Of a stretch of DNA of 64,000 nt, positions 26,826-36,911 are shown piece by piece. The position numbers and the translations under genes were made by a program. Every line of letters begins with the position of its first letter. Within the stretch, counting starts at the first letter, position 1. The notes beneath the pieces were generated by a model. That model saw only the letters and a program-made list of their open reading frames with translations. It searched no databases and was not told the DNA's origin. The DNA is from PALSA-894 sp963828625 (GTDB lineage Bacteria; Pseudomonadota; Alphaproteobacteria; Rhizobiales; Xanthobacteraceae), in assembly GCA_963828625.1 (NCBI GenBank), contig CAWHEX010000009.1, forward strand, positions 248,001 to 312,000, in the 5' to 3' direction.

Positions 26826-27702
26826 CTACACGCGGCGCGCGAGTTTCGGGTCGAGCCGGTCGCGCAGGCCGTCGCCCAGCACGTTGACGGCGAGGATCAC
26901 CAGCGCGAGCGCCGCGCCGGGGAACAGGATGATGCGCGGCGCGATCGGGAAGAACGCGCGGCCTTCCGCCATCATGTTCCCCCAGCTCGGGATCTCGGGC
27001 GGCGTGCCGGCGCCGAGGAAGGAGAGGATCGCCTCGGTCAGCATCGCGGAGGCGCAAACATAGGTCGCCTGCACGATCAGCGCGGGCACGCAGTTCGGCA
27101 GCACATGGCGGATCAGGATCAGCGGCAGCCGCGTGCCGGCCGCGATCGCGGCCTCGACATAGGGCTCCTCGCGCACGGTCAGCACGACCGCGCGCACCAG
27201 CCGCACCACGCGCGGGATTTCCGGCACCGTGATGGCGACGATGACGGTGATCCGGCTCGCGCCGGAGAGCGACACCAGCGCGATCGCCAGCAGCACGCCG
27301 GGGATCGCCATCAGCCCGTCCATCACCCGCATCACGATGGCGTCGAGGAGCGCGGATGTAGCCCGCGAGCATTCCGACCACGAGGCCGATCGAGATCGAC
27401 AGGATCGCGACCGCGACGCCGACGGTGAGCGAGACGCGCGTGCCGTAGACGACGCGGGTCCACACATCGCGGCCGAACTGGTCGGTGCCGAACCAGTTCG
27501 GCTCGCTCGGCGGCTTCAGCCGGTTCAGCGGGCTGAGGCCTAGCGGGTCGGCGGTCCACAGCAGCGGCGCGAAGATCGCGGCCAGCACGAAGAACAGCAC
27601 GATCGCGGCGCTCACGACCACGAGCGGATAGCGCGAGACGAGCGGGCGCAAGCCGCCGAACATGGTGGCGCCGATGGGGAGCGCTTTGGCGGTTTCGCTC
27701 AA
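26826..27702 (-). pseudogene. DppC-like ABC permease, one frameshift
   Basis: A second-importer permease. The N-terminal part (to GMLAGYIRAP near 27350) contains NWFGTDQFGRDVWTRVVYG. The C-terminal part (LLDAIVMRVMDGLMAIPGV through EAA loop YVEAAIAAGTRLPLILIRHV to RDRLDPKLARRV) is in another frame. Comparison with the paralogue at 23153 shows that a single-base change near 27350 restores one continuous protein of about 292 residues. No residues appear lost, so this is probably a sequence indel. It overlaps the DppB-like gene by 4 bp. Confidence 0.85.
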
Positions 27703-28640
27703 TAGCGGATCCTCGGATCGAGCAGCGTGTAGGCAATGTCGATGAGGAGATTGAGCATGATGTAGAGGAACGAGAAGAACAGGATCAGTCCCTGGATGAT
27801 CGGATAGTCGCGCTTGAGGATGGCGTCGACCACGAGGCGCCCAAGGCCCGGGATATTGAACACGCTCTCGGTGACGACCACGCCGCCGATCAGCAGCGCG
27901 ACGCCGAGGCCGATCACCGTGACGATCGGCACTGCGGCATTGCCGAGCGCATGACGCAGCAGCACGCGCGTCTCGGTCTGGCCCTTGGCGCGCGCGGTGC
28001 GGATGTAGTCCTCCTCCAGCACTTCAAGCACGCTCGCGCGCGTGATCCGGGCGATCAGCGCAATGAAGATCGCCGAGAGCGCGAGCGTCGGCAGCGTGAT
28101 GTGGCTGACGAACAGACCCGGATCGACGAACGGGCTGCGGTAGCCCTGAACCGGGAACCAGCGCAGCCCGAGCGCGAAGCCGTAGATCAGGAAATAGCCC
28201 ATCACGAAGACCGGCACCGAGAAACCGACCACCGCGAACGCCATCACGGCGCGGTCGACCCAGGTGTGCGCCTTCCAGGCGGCGAGCACGCCGAGCGGCA
28301 CGGCGACCAGCACCGAGAACACGATCGTCGTGAGCGCGAGCATCAGCGTCGGCTCGATGCGTTGCGCGATCAGCGTGGTGACAGGCAGGTTCGAGAAGAT
28401 CGAGACGCCGAGATCGCCGCGCACGAGGTCGCCGAGCCAGTTGATGAACTGCACGACGATCGGCTGGTTGAGGCCGAGCTGCGTGCGGATCTTCTCGATC
28501 TGCTCGGCCGTCGCGTAGTCGCCCGCGATCACGGCGGCCGGATCGCCCGGCGAGAGGCGCAGCAGCAGGAACACGGTCAGCGCCACCACGCCCATGACCG
28601 GGATGGTGGAGACGACGCGCTTGAGGACGAAGGAGAGCAT
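27699..28640 (-). CDS. dipeptide ABC transporter permease (DppB-like)
   Basis: A 313-residue intact OppB/DppB-type permease: MLSFVLKRVVSTIPVMGV, LRLSPGDPAAVIAGDY, QFINWLGDLVRGDLGVSIF, EAA loop YIRTARAKGQTETRVLLRHA and C-terminal TLLDPRIRY. It pairs with the frameshifted DppC-like gene. The second importer has no ATPase of its own; the next ATPase downstream on the same strand is the fused one at 21517-23149. Confidence 0.93.
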   Translation of the reverse strand: MLSFVLKRVVSTIPVMGVVALTVFLLLRLSPGDPAAVIAGDYATAEQIEKIRTQLGLNQPIVVQFINWLGDLVRGDLGVSIFSNLPVTTLIAQRIEPTLMLALTTIVFSVLVAVPLGVLAAWKAHTWVDRAVMAFAVVGFSVPVFVMGYFLIYGFALGLRWFPVQGYRSPFVDPGLFVSHITLPTLALSAIFIALIARITRASVLEVLEEDYIRTARAKGQTETRVLLRHALGNAAVPIVTVIGLGVALLIGGVVVTESVFNIPGLGRLVVDAILKRDYPIIQGLILFFSFLYIMLNLLIDIAYTLLDPRIRY

Positions 28641-28650
28641 ACGGCTACTC

Positions 28651-28755
28651 CGTCATCACCGGGCAGCCGCTTGGCGGCGTGTCCCGGCGATCCCGATTCA
28701 TTAGCACCGCTGTGCTTGCCTCAGTGGGATCGTCGGGACAAGCCCGACGATGACG
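28651..28755. repeat. ~105-bp imperfect palindromic element
   Basis: Outer arms CGTCATCACCGGG (28651-28663) and CCCGACGATGACG (28743-28755), inner arms TGTCCCGGCGATCCC (28680-28694) and GGGATCGTCGGGACA (28726-28740, 14 of 15 paired), and a central AGCAC-CGCT-GTGCT hairpin. It lies between the SBP and permease genes of one transport operon. This matches the appearance of dispersed repetitive extragenic elements in Bradyrhizobium-like genomes. It could stabilise or separate the transcript of the abundant binding protein. Confidence 0.6.
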
Positions 28756-28774
28756 AGTGCATGTGTCTGCCGGC

Positions 28775-30358
28775 CTACGCCGTCTTCTCCATGTTCCAGA
28801 AGAACTGGACCGGCGAGGGGATCATGCCCTTCACGTTGTCGCGGTAGCCGACCGGCACGAAGTAGACGCCGAGATTGATCGCGGTGCCGATCTCGTAGGC
28901 GCGCCCCTGCACGTCGGCCGCGGCCTTCTTCTGCGCATCGGCGCCGTTCGCCGCCGCGAAGGCCGCGCGCAGCTCCTCCATCTTGGGATCGGTCGGCCAG
29001 CCCGGCCACGCCTTGTTCGGGTCGGCCACCAGCGAGGCGTTGCTCAGCGGATTGAGCAGGTCGCCGCCGATCCACCAGGTCGGGAACATGTTCCAGCCGC
29101 CCTGTTCGACCGGGTCCTTCTTGGCGCGGCGCGACGTGATCGACGACCAGTCCATCGCCTGGATGTCGACGTTCATGCCGATGTCGCGGCATGCCTTGCC
29201 GACGACCAGCGCGAAGGCGTTGGAGATCGGAATGTCCGAGGGCTGCATGATGACGGTCTTCTCGCCCTTGTAGCCGGACTCGGCGAGCAGCTTCTTCGCC
29301 TCCGCGACGCTGGACGGGAATGCGAAGTCGGTTCCCTGATTGGTCTCGAGCGGCGAGCCGCAAGGATAGATCGACTTGCACTCGCGATAGTATTCCGGAT
29401 TGCCGATCGCGGCTGCGAGCACGTCCTTCTGGTTGACGGCGCGCATGATGGCGCGGCGCACCAGCGGATTGTTGGTCGGCGCGACAAGATGGTTGAAGCG
29501 CATCATGCCCTGCGAGCCGATCGGATCGAGCGTCTCGATCTTCACGCCCGGCGCTTTCGCGAGGATCGGCGCAAGGTCGGCGGGCACCTGCTCGTAGTAG
29601 TCGACCTCGCCGGACATCAGCGCGTTCATGCAGGTGGTCGGGTCCGGGATGTAGAGCCACTCGACACGGTCGACCTTGGCGATCTTGGCGCCGGCCGCGC
29701 CCGAGGTCGGGTCCTTGCGCGGCACGTAGTTCGGGTTCTTGTCGTAGACCACCTTGGAGCCCGGGACCCATTGCTCCTTGCGGAAAATGAACGGACCGGA
29801 GCCGACCGCGCTTTCGATCTGCTTGAACGGATCGGTCTCGGCGATCTCCTTCGGCATCATGAAGGGCACGTTCGAGGAAATCTTCGCGATCGAATCGATC
29901 AGCAGTCCGTAGGGACGGGTGAGCTTGATCTCGATCGTCTTGGCGTCGCGGCCGGCGCAACTTTCGACCGCCGTGAACATCAGCTGGCCCATCGGGTCGC
30001 GCTTGCTCCAGCGGATCAGCGAGGCGGCGCAGTCGGCAGCCGTCACCGGCTTGCCGTCATGCCAGGAGAGGCCGTCGCGCAGCACGAAGGTGTAGGTCTT
30101 GCCGTCGGACGAGGTCTCGAACTTGTCGACCATCTGCGGCTGGGGCTTCAGGTCTTTGTCCATCGCGAACAGCGTGTCGTAGACCATATAGCCGTGGTTG
30201 CGGGTGATGTAGGCGGTGGTCCAGATCGGATCGATGTTCTTCAGGTCCGCGTGCGGGATGACCCGCAGCACCGAGCCCTTCGCCTGGCCGAAGCCGGGCT
30301 GCGCGATGAACGGCGCGGCGAGCGCGCCGCCGACGAAGGAACGGCGGGAGAGTTTCAT
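28775..30358 (-). CDS. dipeptide-type ABC transporter solute-binding protein, Tat-type leader
   Basis: A 527-residue SBP_bac_5 protein. Its leader, MKLSRRSFVGGALAAPFIA, has the twin-arginine pattern SRRSF and a weakly hydrophobic stretch, unlike the Sec leader of its paralogue at 25106. The mature part has NIDPIWTTAYITRNHGYMVY, GLSWHDGKPVTAADCAAS and SGPFIFRKEQWVPG. ATG 30358 follows GGAGGA and is preferred over the open frame to 30460. It heads the second Dpp-type importer; the 137-bp divergent region with the transglycosylase gene should hold its promoter. Confidence 0.9.
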   Translation of the reverse strand: MKLSRRSFVGGALAAPFIAQPGFGQAKGSVLRVIPHADLKNIDPIWTTAYITRNHGYMVYDTLFAMDKDLKPQPQMVDKFETSSDGKTYTFVLRDGLSWHDGKPVTAADCAASLIRWSKRDPMGQLMFTAVESCAGRDAKTIEIKLTRPYGLLIDSIAKISSNVPFMMPKEIAETDPFKQIESAVGSGPFIFRKEQWVPGSKVVYDKNPNYVPRKDPTSGAAGAKIAKVDRVEWLYIPDPTTCMNALMSGEVDYYEQVPADLAPILAKAPGVKIETLDPIGSQGMMRFNHLVAPTNNPLVRRAIMRAVNQKDVLAAAIGNPEYYRECKSIYPCGSPLETNQGTDFAFPSSVAEAKKLLAESGYKGEKTVIMQPSDIPISNAFALVVGKACRDIGMNVDIQAMDWSSITSRRAKKDPVEQGGWNMFPTWWIGGDLLNPLSNASLVADPNKAWPGWPTDPKMEELRAAFAAANGADAQKKAAADVQGRAYEIGTAINLGVYFVPVGYRDNVKGMIPSPVQFFWNMEKTA

Positions 30359-30495
30359 GGAGTCCTCCGCGAAGGGTGCGCCCTGTGGGGCGCGGGCAAC
30401 GTTGGGCCGGATGCTGCGGCATCGGGCTGCGAATGACAACGGCTTTTGCGCCGCCGCCATGATTTAGACGACGCGGTCATCAATCTTGTTTCGTG

Positions 30496-31372
30496 ATGAT
30501 GAAAAGGTTCGAGCCAAGGTCGTGGGCGATTGCTGCGTCGCTGGTGCTTGCCGCCGTACCGTCTCGGCGCGCGGGCCGAGCCGGCCGGCGAAACGATCGA
30601 TCAGGCGCTGTGCCGCATGATCGAGGGCGCCGCGGCCACGCACCGCATGCCGGTCGACTTCTTCACGCGTCTCATCTGGCAGGAGAGCAGCTTCCGGCCG
30701 GGCGCGCAGAGCGGGAAGGGGGCGCAGGGCGTCGCGCAGTTCATGCCGGGGACCGCCGCCGAGCGCGGGCTCGCCGATCCGTTCGATCCCGAACAGGCAA
30801 TTCCGAAGTCGGCGGAGTTGCTCGACGAGCTGCGCGGGCGCTTTGGCAATCTCGGGCTCGCGGCCGCGGCGTACAATGGCGGGCCGGCGCGCGTCGAGGC
30901 CTGGCTCGCAGGCCGCGGCGGGCTGCCTGCCGAGACACGCGACTATGTCTCGGGCATCACCGGCCGCACGGCGGATGACTGGGCCAGCGCGCGCGGTGCT
31001 GCCGTCCACGCAGCCGGAAGGGCCGCCGACGAAGTGCCTCGTGCTGGTTGCGGCGTTCCGGCGCGGCAGCGACCGGCGCATGATCGAAGCCTATGGCGGT
31101 CCGATCGAGGAATCGCCGCTCGCGCCTTGGGGTGTCCAGCTCGCGGGTAATTTCTCCAAGGAGCGCGCGCTTGCCTCCTACACCCGTGCGCGGGCGCGTC
31201 ACGCCGATATTCTGCGCGAGGTGGTGCCGATGGTGATCGGAACGCGGATGCGCAGCCGCGGCACACGCGCGTTCTATCGCGTGCGTATCCCGGCGGCGAC
31301 GCGGCGGCGGCCGTGGAGATATGCGGCCGCCTGCATAAAGCAGGCGGCGCCTGTGTGGTGTTGAAGAGCTGA
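30496..31372 (+). pseudogene. lytic transglycosylase with C-terminal SPOR-like domain, three frameshifts
   Basis: Four segments in different frames make one ~290-residue protein. First a signal peptide (MMKRFEPRSWAIAASLVLAA). Second an SLT domain with catalytic Glu in FFTRLIWQESSFRPGAQ, GVAQFMPGTA and GLAAAAYNGGPARV. Third a linker and SPOR-like domain (GVQLAGNFSKERALASYTRA). Last, DAAAAVEICGRLHKAGG-ACVVLKS with its stop at 31370-31372. Breaks lie near 30560, 30995 and 31300. It would cleave peptidoglycan in the periplasm and bind denuded glycan through SPOR. Catalytic motifs are intact, so indel error is likely. Confidence 0.75.
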
Positions 31373-31381
31373 CTGGTCTGA

Positions 31382-33578
31382 TCAGGCCAGCTTGGCGTGC
31401 TTCAGCGGCAGGTCACGCACCGGCTTGCCGATGGCGGCGTGGATCGCGTTGAGCACGGCAGGCGTGACCACGCAGATGGTCGGCTCGCCGACGCCGCCCC
31501 AGAAGTCGTACGTGGGCACGATGACGGTCTCGACCTTCGGCATCTCGGCGAGACGCAGGATCTCGTAGGAGTCGAAGTTGGTGTTGGTCACGCGGCCTTT
31601 GTCGATCACCATCTCGCCGTAGAGCGCCGCCGAGAGGCCGTAGGCGACGCCGCCCTCGACCTGTGCGGCGATCTGGTGCGGGTTGACGGCGTGACCGCAG
31701 TTCGTCGCCAGCACCATGCGATGGATCTTGAGCTTGCCCTTCGCGTCGACCGACACTTCGGCGGTGGCGGCCGAATAGCTGCCGTAGCCCATGAACTGCG
31801 CGATGCCGCGATGGACGCCCGCGGGCAATGGCTTGCCCCAGTCGCCCTTCTCGGCGGCGGCATTGAGCACCGCGAGGTGCTTTGGGATGGTTCTTCATCA
31901 TCGCGCGGCGGAATTCGAGCGAGTCCTTGCCCGCGGCCCGCGCGCATTCCTCGATGAAGCACTCCATGTAGACGGCGTTCTGGTTGGTGTTCACGCCGCG
32001 CCACGGACCGACCGGAACATGCGTGTTGCGCATGACGTACTCGATCAGCAGGTTCGGCACCGTGTAGCCGAGCTGCGCGTCGCCCGGTTCGGCCCACCAG
32101 CCCTGCATCTGGCGGCGATCCTTGCCGTTGACGATGCCCGTCGGGTTCGACCAGGCATTGATCGACTGGCCGGACGACTTCACATGCAGGCCGACAAGCT
32201 CGCCCTGCTCGTTGAGGCCCGCCGACATCTTGCACATCGAGATCGGGCGATAGAAATCGTGCGCCTGATCCTCCTCGCGGCTCCAGACCAGCTTGACCGG
32301 TGTGCCGGGAAATTCTTTTGCGATGACGACCGCCTGACGCAGATAGTCATGGCCGCCCGCGCGCCGCCCGAAGCCTCCGCCGAGATCGTAGCGGTGTACG
32401 TCGCATTTCGGGAGCGGTGTGCCGCTCTCTTCCGCAAGCGCCGCAAGCGCCCCTTCGAGATTCTGCGTCGCCGTCCAGGCCTCGGCCTTGTCGGGCGAGA
32501 GCTTCACGGTCGCGTTCATCATCTCCATGCAGGCATGCGAAAGGAAAGGCGTCGAATAGGTCGCTTCGACCTTCTTCGCCGCGCCCGCGATCGCCGCGAG
32601 AGCGTCGCCCTCCCGGCGTTCGCCGTTGTTCTCGGTCGCGGCAAGACCGGCCTTGAGATGCTCCGCGATAGTCGCGTTCGAGACCTTGGCGTTGTCGCCT
32701 TCATCCCAGGTGATCGGCAGCGCATCGAGCGCGGTCTTGGCGTGCCACCAGGTGTCGGCGACGACCGCGACCGCGGTGTCCTTCACTCTCACGACTTTTT
32801 TTACGCCCGGCATCCTGGCGATCTTCGCCTCGTCGATGCTCACCACCTTGGCGCCAAACACCGGCGCATCCTTGATGGCGGCGTTGAGCATGCCGGGGAG
32901 CTTCACGTCGATCGCGTACAGCTTGGAGCCGTTGAGCTTGTCGGCGGTGTCGAGCCGCTTTAGCGGCTTGCCGGCGATCGTCCAGGTCTTCGGGTCCTTG
33001 AGCTTGATGTCTTTCGGGTCGGGCGGTGTCAGCTTCGCGGCCGCAGCCGCGACCTTGCCGTAGCTGATCGTGCGCTTCGACGCTGCGTGCGCGATCACGC
33101 CGTTCGCGACGCTCAATTCGCCGACCGGCACCTTCCACTGATCGGCCGCCGCCTGCAGCAGCATGGTGCGCGCCGCAGCGCCCGCCTTGCGCAGATATTC
33201 CTGCGACGTGCGGATGCCGCGCGAGCCGCCGGTGCTCATGTCGCCCCAGGCGCGCTTGCTGGCGAGGTTGCGTGCGGGCGAAATGCCCTCGGTGGTGACC
33301 TTCTTCCAGTCGCACTCAAGTTCCTCGGCGACGAGCTGCGCGAGGCCGGTGAGCGTGCCCTGGCCCATCTCGGAGCGCGCAATGCGGATGACGCAGGTGT
33401 CGTCCGGTTTGATCGCGACCCAGATGTTCACTTCCGCCGCACCGTTCTGCGCGACGGCTTCGCCGCCGAACGGGGCGCTGAAACCGAGCGCGAGCGTGCC
33501 GGTCGCGGCGGCCGCCGAGCCGACCACGAACTCGCGGCGGGAGAGGCGCTGACCTTTACCGAAAACCATTTTTTTCAT
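31382..33578 (-). pseudogene. iorB: molybdopterin-dependent aldehyde/isoquinoline oxidoreductase large subunit (IorB-like), one frameshift
   Basis: Large Mo-cofactor subunit of a two-gene xanthine-oxidase-family hydroxylase. It has a Tat leader (LSRREFVVGSAAAATGTLAL), IARSEMGQGTLTGLAQLVAEE, EATYSTPFLSHACMEMMNAT, the Mo-binding RYDLGGGFGRRAGGHDYLRQ region and a C-terminal part with GSYSAATAEVSVDAKGKL and GVGEPTICVVTPAVLNAIHA. The frame breaks near 31880 (CCCAAAGC where CCCAAGC would give HLAVLNAAAEKGDWG). Repaired length is about 732 residues. Partner 2Fe-2S subunit lies 10 bp upstream. ATG 33578 follows AGGGGG. Confidence 0.85.
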
Positions 33579-33588
33579 GGCTGCCCCC

Positions 33589-34080
33589 TTACGACCGGCG
33601 CGTTGCGCGATCGGCCGCGCGGCCATTTGCGGAACTGCCTGCCGCCTGATGCACGGCCTCGCGGATGCGTTGATACGTGCCGCAGCGGCAGATGTTGGTC
33701 ATCGCCTCGTCGATGTCCGCGTCGGTCGGCTTGGGTTTCTTCTTCAACAGTGCGGCGGCGGCCATGATCTGGCCGGACTGGCAGTAGCCGCATTGCGGCA
33801 CGTCGACCGCAAGCCATGCCTTCTGCACCGGATGGGAGGAATTCGGCGAGAGCCCTTCGATGGTGATGATCTTGTCGCTCGCCTTCACGGCCGAGAGCGG
33901 CAGGGAGCAGGAGCGCTGCACTTCGCCGTTGATGTGCACCGTACACGCGCCGCATTGCGCGACGCCGCAGCCGTATTTGGTGCCGGTGAGGCCGACTTGT
34001 TCGCGGATCACCCAGAGCAGCGGCGTATCAGGCTCGGCCTGCACGTCGCGCACTTTGCCGTTGATGTTGAGTTTTGCCAT
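33589..34080 (-). CDS. iorA: (2Fe-2S) small subunit of IorA type
   Basis: A 163-residue ferredoxin-like electron-transfer subunit for the adjacent Mo hydroxylase. The plant-type 2Fe-2S cluster motif is GCGVAQCGACTVHINGEVQRSC. The second, helical cluster domain has CGYCQSGQIMAAAALL and the terminal CRCGTYQRI. No signal peptide is present; it would be co-exported or hitch-hike with the Tat-leader large subunit. The enzyme hydroxylates aldehydes or N-heterocycles such as isoquinoline; the real substrate is unknown. A 141-bp gap to the amidase upstream holds no other gene. Confidence 0.92.
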   Translation of the reverse strand: MAKLNINGKVRDVQAEPDTPLLWVIREQVGLTGTKYGCGVAQCGACTVHINGEVQRSCSLPLSAVKASDKIITIEGLSPNSSHPVQKAWLAVDVPQCGYCQSGQIMAAAALLKKKPKPTDADIDEAMTNICRCGTYQRIREAVHQAAGSSANGRAADRATRRS

Positions 34081-34221
34081 GCGTCCCTCGCCAAGGATTT
34101 ACGCGGTGGCCATTCATCAAGGGCCGCCGTTGCGCTTGTCGGGGACGGATCATGCTGCCGCCCCCGCTGACGCGCAGCCTAGCGCAGGCAAGGGGGCGTA
34201 GCTATGCCAGTTTGGAATAGG

Positions 34222-35628
34222 TCAATTTTGTCGCGGGGCGTCCAAACTCGGCCAGGGACGGGCGCTTTCGAACGCGCGCGCGGCGCGCAGCACAAGATGA
34301 TCCTGCCGTGCAGGGCCGACGATCTGAAGGCCGATCGGTAGGCCGTCGGATGAAAAACCGCACGGCACAGAGGCCGCCGGCTGCTGGGTCAGGTTGAACG
34401 GATAGGTGAAGGACGACCAGTTGATCCAGTTCTCGCCGTACGAGCCGTCGGCAGGCGTGACGCGGCCGGCTTCCAGCGCCGGGATCGGCATCTGCGGGGT
34501 AAGCAGCAGGTCGTACTTCTCGTGGAAGCGCGCCATCGTGTTCGCGATGTCGGCGCGCGCCGTGAACGCCGCGAGATAATCGGCGAGCGAATATTTCTGT
34601 CCCCACTCGGCGATCTGGAGGAAACCGGGATCCATCTTGGCGCGATCGCTTGGCGAGGCCGCGTTGACGAGCGAGGCCGAGACCGCGCCCCACAGCGTCA
34701 TGATCATTTCGTACGGATCGGGGAAGCCCGGATCGGCATCCTCGACGATGGCGCCGAGGTCCGCGAACGCCTGCGCGGCTTTTTTCGTCGCGGCTTCGAC
34801 GTCCGGATGGATTTTCTTGACGTAGCCGAGTCGCGGGCTCCACGCGATGCGCAAGCCGCGCACGCCCTCGTTGAGGCCGACGCGATAGTCCGGCGTCGGC
34901 GTATTCCAGGCCGTCATGTCGCGCTCGTCGGGTCCGCCGATCACCGAGAGCATCAGCGCCGCGTCGCTGACGGTGCGCGTAAGCGGCCCGACATGCGCCA
35001 GGATGCTGAACGGCGAGGCCGGATAGGCGGCAACGCGCCCGAAGCTCGGTTTGATGCCGAACACGCCGGTAAATGCCGCCGGAATGCGGATCGAACCCGC
35101 GCCGTCGGTGCCGATATGCATGTGGCCGAGGTTGAGCAGCGCCGCCGCGACTGCGCCGCCGGACGATCCGCCGGTCGTGCGGTCGAGTTTCCAGGGATTG
35201 CGCGTGATGCCGGTGAGCGGCGAATGGCACGCGCCGATCCAGCCGAACTCGGGCAGCGTGGTCTTGCCGAGGATGATCGCTCCGCTCTCGCGCAGGCGCG
35301 CGACCGCGGGCGCGTCTTCCTTCATCGGCGCGTCGCTGCTGGTGAGCGAGCCGCGCCGCGAGGGAAAGTCCTTCAGCCAGATGTTGTCCTTCACGGTGGC
35401 GCCGAGCCCATCGATGAGGCCGATCGGCTCGTTCTTCTGCCAGCGCGCCTCGGAAGCTTTGGCGGCTTTCAGCGCGCCACCGCGATCGATGATGATGAAG
35501 CCGTTAATGGCCGGCTGGAATTTATCGATGCGATCGAGCTGGTCGCGCGTGACCTCGACGGGAGAGAGTTCGCGCTTGCGGTAGAGGCGCAGCAGGTCGG
35601 CGGCGGTCAGCGATTTGATGTCGGGCAT
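34222..35628 (-). CDS. amidase (amidase signature family)
   Basis: A 468-residue Ser-Ser-Lys amidase. The catalytic Lys is in GLGATVKDNIWL, the Gly/Ser signature is RTTGGSSGGAVAAALLNLG with the cis-Ser, and the nucleophile Ser lies in GTDGAGSIRIPAAF. C-terminal FSSDGLPIGLQIVGP is typical. There is no leader, so it is cytoplasmic and hydrolyses an imported amide. It runs divergently from the M20 deacylase operon at 35737 (108-bp gap), suggesting a functional link with that catabolic block. Confidence 0.93.
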   Translation of the reverse strand: MPDIKSLTAADLLRLYRKRELSPVEVTRDQLDRIDKFQPAINGFIIIDRGGALKAAKASEARWQKNEPIGLIDGLGATVKDNIWLKDFPSRRGSLTSSDAPMKEDAPAVARLRESGAIILGKTTLPEFGWIGACHSPLTGITRNPWKLDRTTGGSSGGAVAAALLNLGHMHIGTDGAGSIRIPAAFTGVFGIKPSFGRVAAYPASPFSILAHVGPLTRTVSDAALMLSVIGGPDERDMTAWNTPTPDYRVGLNEGVRGLRIAWSPRLGYVKKIHPDVEAATKKAAQAFADLGAIVEDADPGFPDPYEMIMTLWGAVSASLVNAASPSDRAKMDPGFLQIAEWGQKYSLADYLAAFTARADIANTMARFHEKYDLLLTPQMPIPALEAGRVTPADGSYGENWINWSSFTYPFNLTQQPAASVPCGFSSDGLPIGLQIVGPARQDHLVLRAARAFESARPWPSLDAPRQN

Positions 35629-35736
35629 GATTTTCCTCGGACGCCGACATTAAAGGCGCTGTTGCCGGGGACAAGGGCGGGCGGCTTGATCCATCCGCCC
35701 CGCAATGCATGATGGGCGCCCCACCGAGAACTAAAA

Positions 35737-36894
35737 ATGAACCTGCAAAGCAGCAAAGACATTCTTTCGGCTCTGGTCAGCTTCGACACCGTGAGCCGCA
35801 ACTCCAATCTCGACTGCATCGCCTGGATCGAAGGCTATCTCGACAAGCACGGCGTGAAGCACCAGCGGGTCTACGACGAGACCGGCCAGAAATCGAATGT
35901 CTGGGCGACGATCGGGCCGAAGGATGTGCCGGGCTTCATCCTGTCGGGGCACACCGACGTGGTGCCGGTCGACGACCAGAACTGGACCGACTCGCCGTTC
36001 AAGCTGACCGAACGCGACGGCAAGCTCTACGGCCGCGGCTCGACCGACATGAAAGGCTACGTCGCGTGCTGCCTCGCGGCGGTGCCCGACATGCTCAAGG
36101 CGAACCTGAAGAAGCCGCTGCACCTTGCGTTCTCGTATGACGAGGAGGTCGGCTGCTGGGGCGTGCGGCGCATGATCCCGAAGATCATCGAAGGCGTCGC
36201 AATGCCGACCGCATGTTTCGTCGGCGAGCCGACGCTGATGGACGTGGTGATAGGCCACAAGGGCAAGCGCTCGATCAAGGTGATGGTGCGCGGGCGCACG
36301 TGCCATTCGTCGCTCGCGCCGCTCGGCGTCAACGCGGTGGAATATGCGGCGCGCGTGATTGCAAAGATACGCGACATCGGCGATCGCCTTGCCAAGGATG
36401 GCACGCGCGACAGCCTCTACGACGTGCCCTTCTCGACCGCGCATACCGGTTATCTGCACGGCGGCACGGCGCTCAACATCGTCCCGGACATCGCGACGTT
36501 CGAGTTTGAATTCCGTGTCCTGTCGGTCGACAAGTCCGATACCTTGATGATGGAAGTGGTGGACTACGCCACGAACGTGCTCGAGCCGGAGATGAAGGCG
36601 GTCGCGCCGGAGGCGGGCTTCGAGTTCATTGACCGCGGCGAATTCGCGGGCCTCGATACCGCAGAGAATGCTGACGTGACGCTGCTGACGAAGCAGCTCA
36701 CAGGCCGCAACAGCCACAGCAAGGTCGCCTATGGCACCGAGGGCGGGCTGTTCGCGCAAGCGGGCATTCCAACCGTGGTGTGCGGGCCGGGCAGCATCGA
36801 CCAGGCGCACAAGGCCGACGAATGGATCGCGATCACCGAACTTGAGAAATGCGGCAAGTTCATTGACCGCTTGATCGAACATTGCACGCGCTGA
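35737..36894 (+). CDS. M20 family acetylornithine deacetylase-like hydrolase
   Basis: A 385-residue ArgE/DapE-type zinc deacylase. Motifs: FILSGHTDVVPVDDQNW (His, Asp), GRGSTDMKGYVACCL (bridging Asp), FSYDEEVGCWGVRRM (Glu-Glu), the lid domain with GRTCHSSLAPLGVNAVEYA, and VVCGPGSIDQAHKADEW (late His). ArgE removes acetyl from N2-acetylornithine, but its position beside an amidohydrolase, RidA and a Dpp importer suggests a catabolic N-acyl amino acid deacylase. It precedes the amidohydrolase by 17 bp with AGGAG in between. Confidence 0.88.
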   Translation: MNLQSSKDILSALVSFDTVSRNSNLDCIAWIEGYLDKHGVKHQRVYDETGQKSNVWATIGPKDVPGFILSGHTDVVPVDDQNWTDSPFKLTERDGKLYGRGSTDMKGYVACCLAAVPDMLKANLKKPLHLAFSYDEEVGCWGVRRMIPKIIEGVAMPTACFVGEPTLMDVVIGHKGKRSIKVMVRGRTCHSSLAPLGVNAVEYAARVIAKIRDIGDRLAKDGTRDSLYDVPFSTAHTGYLHGGTALNIVPDIATFEFEFRVLSVDKSDTLMMEVVDYATNVLEPEMKAVAPEAGFEFIDRGEFAGLDTAENADVTLLTKQLTGRNSHSKVAYGTEGGLFAQAGIPTVVCGPGSIDQAHKADEWIAITELEKCGKFIDRLIEHCTR

Positions 36895-36911
36895 CGCGCG
36901 CAGGAGACAAC

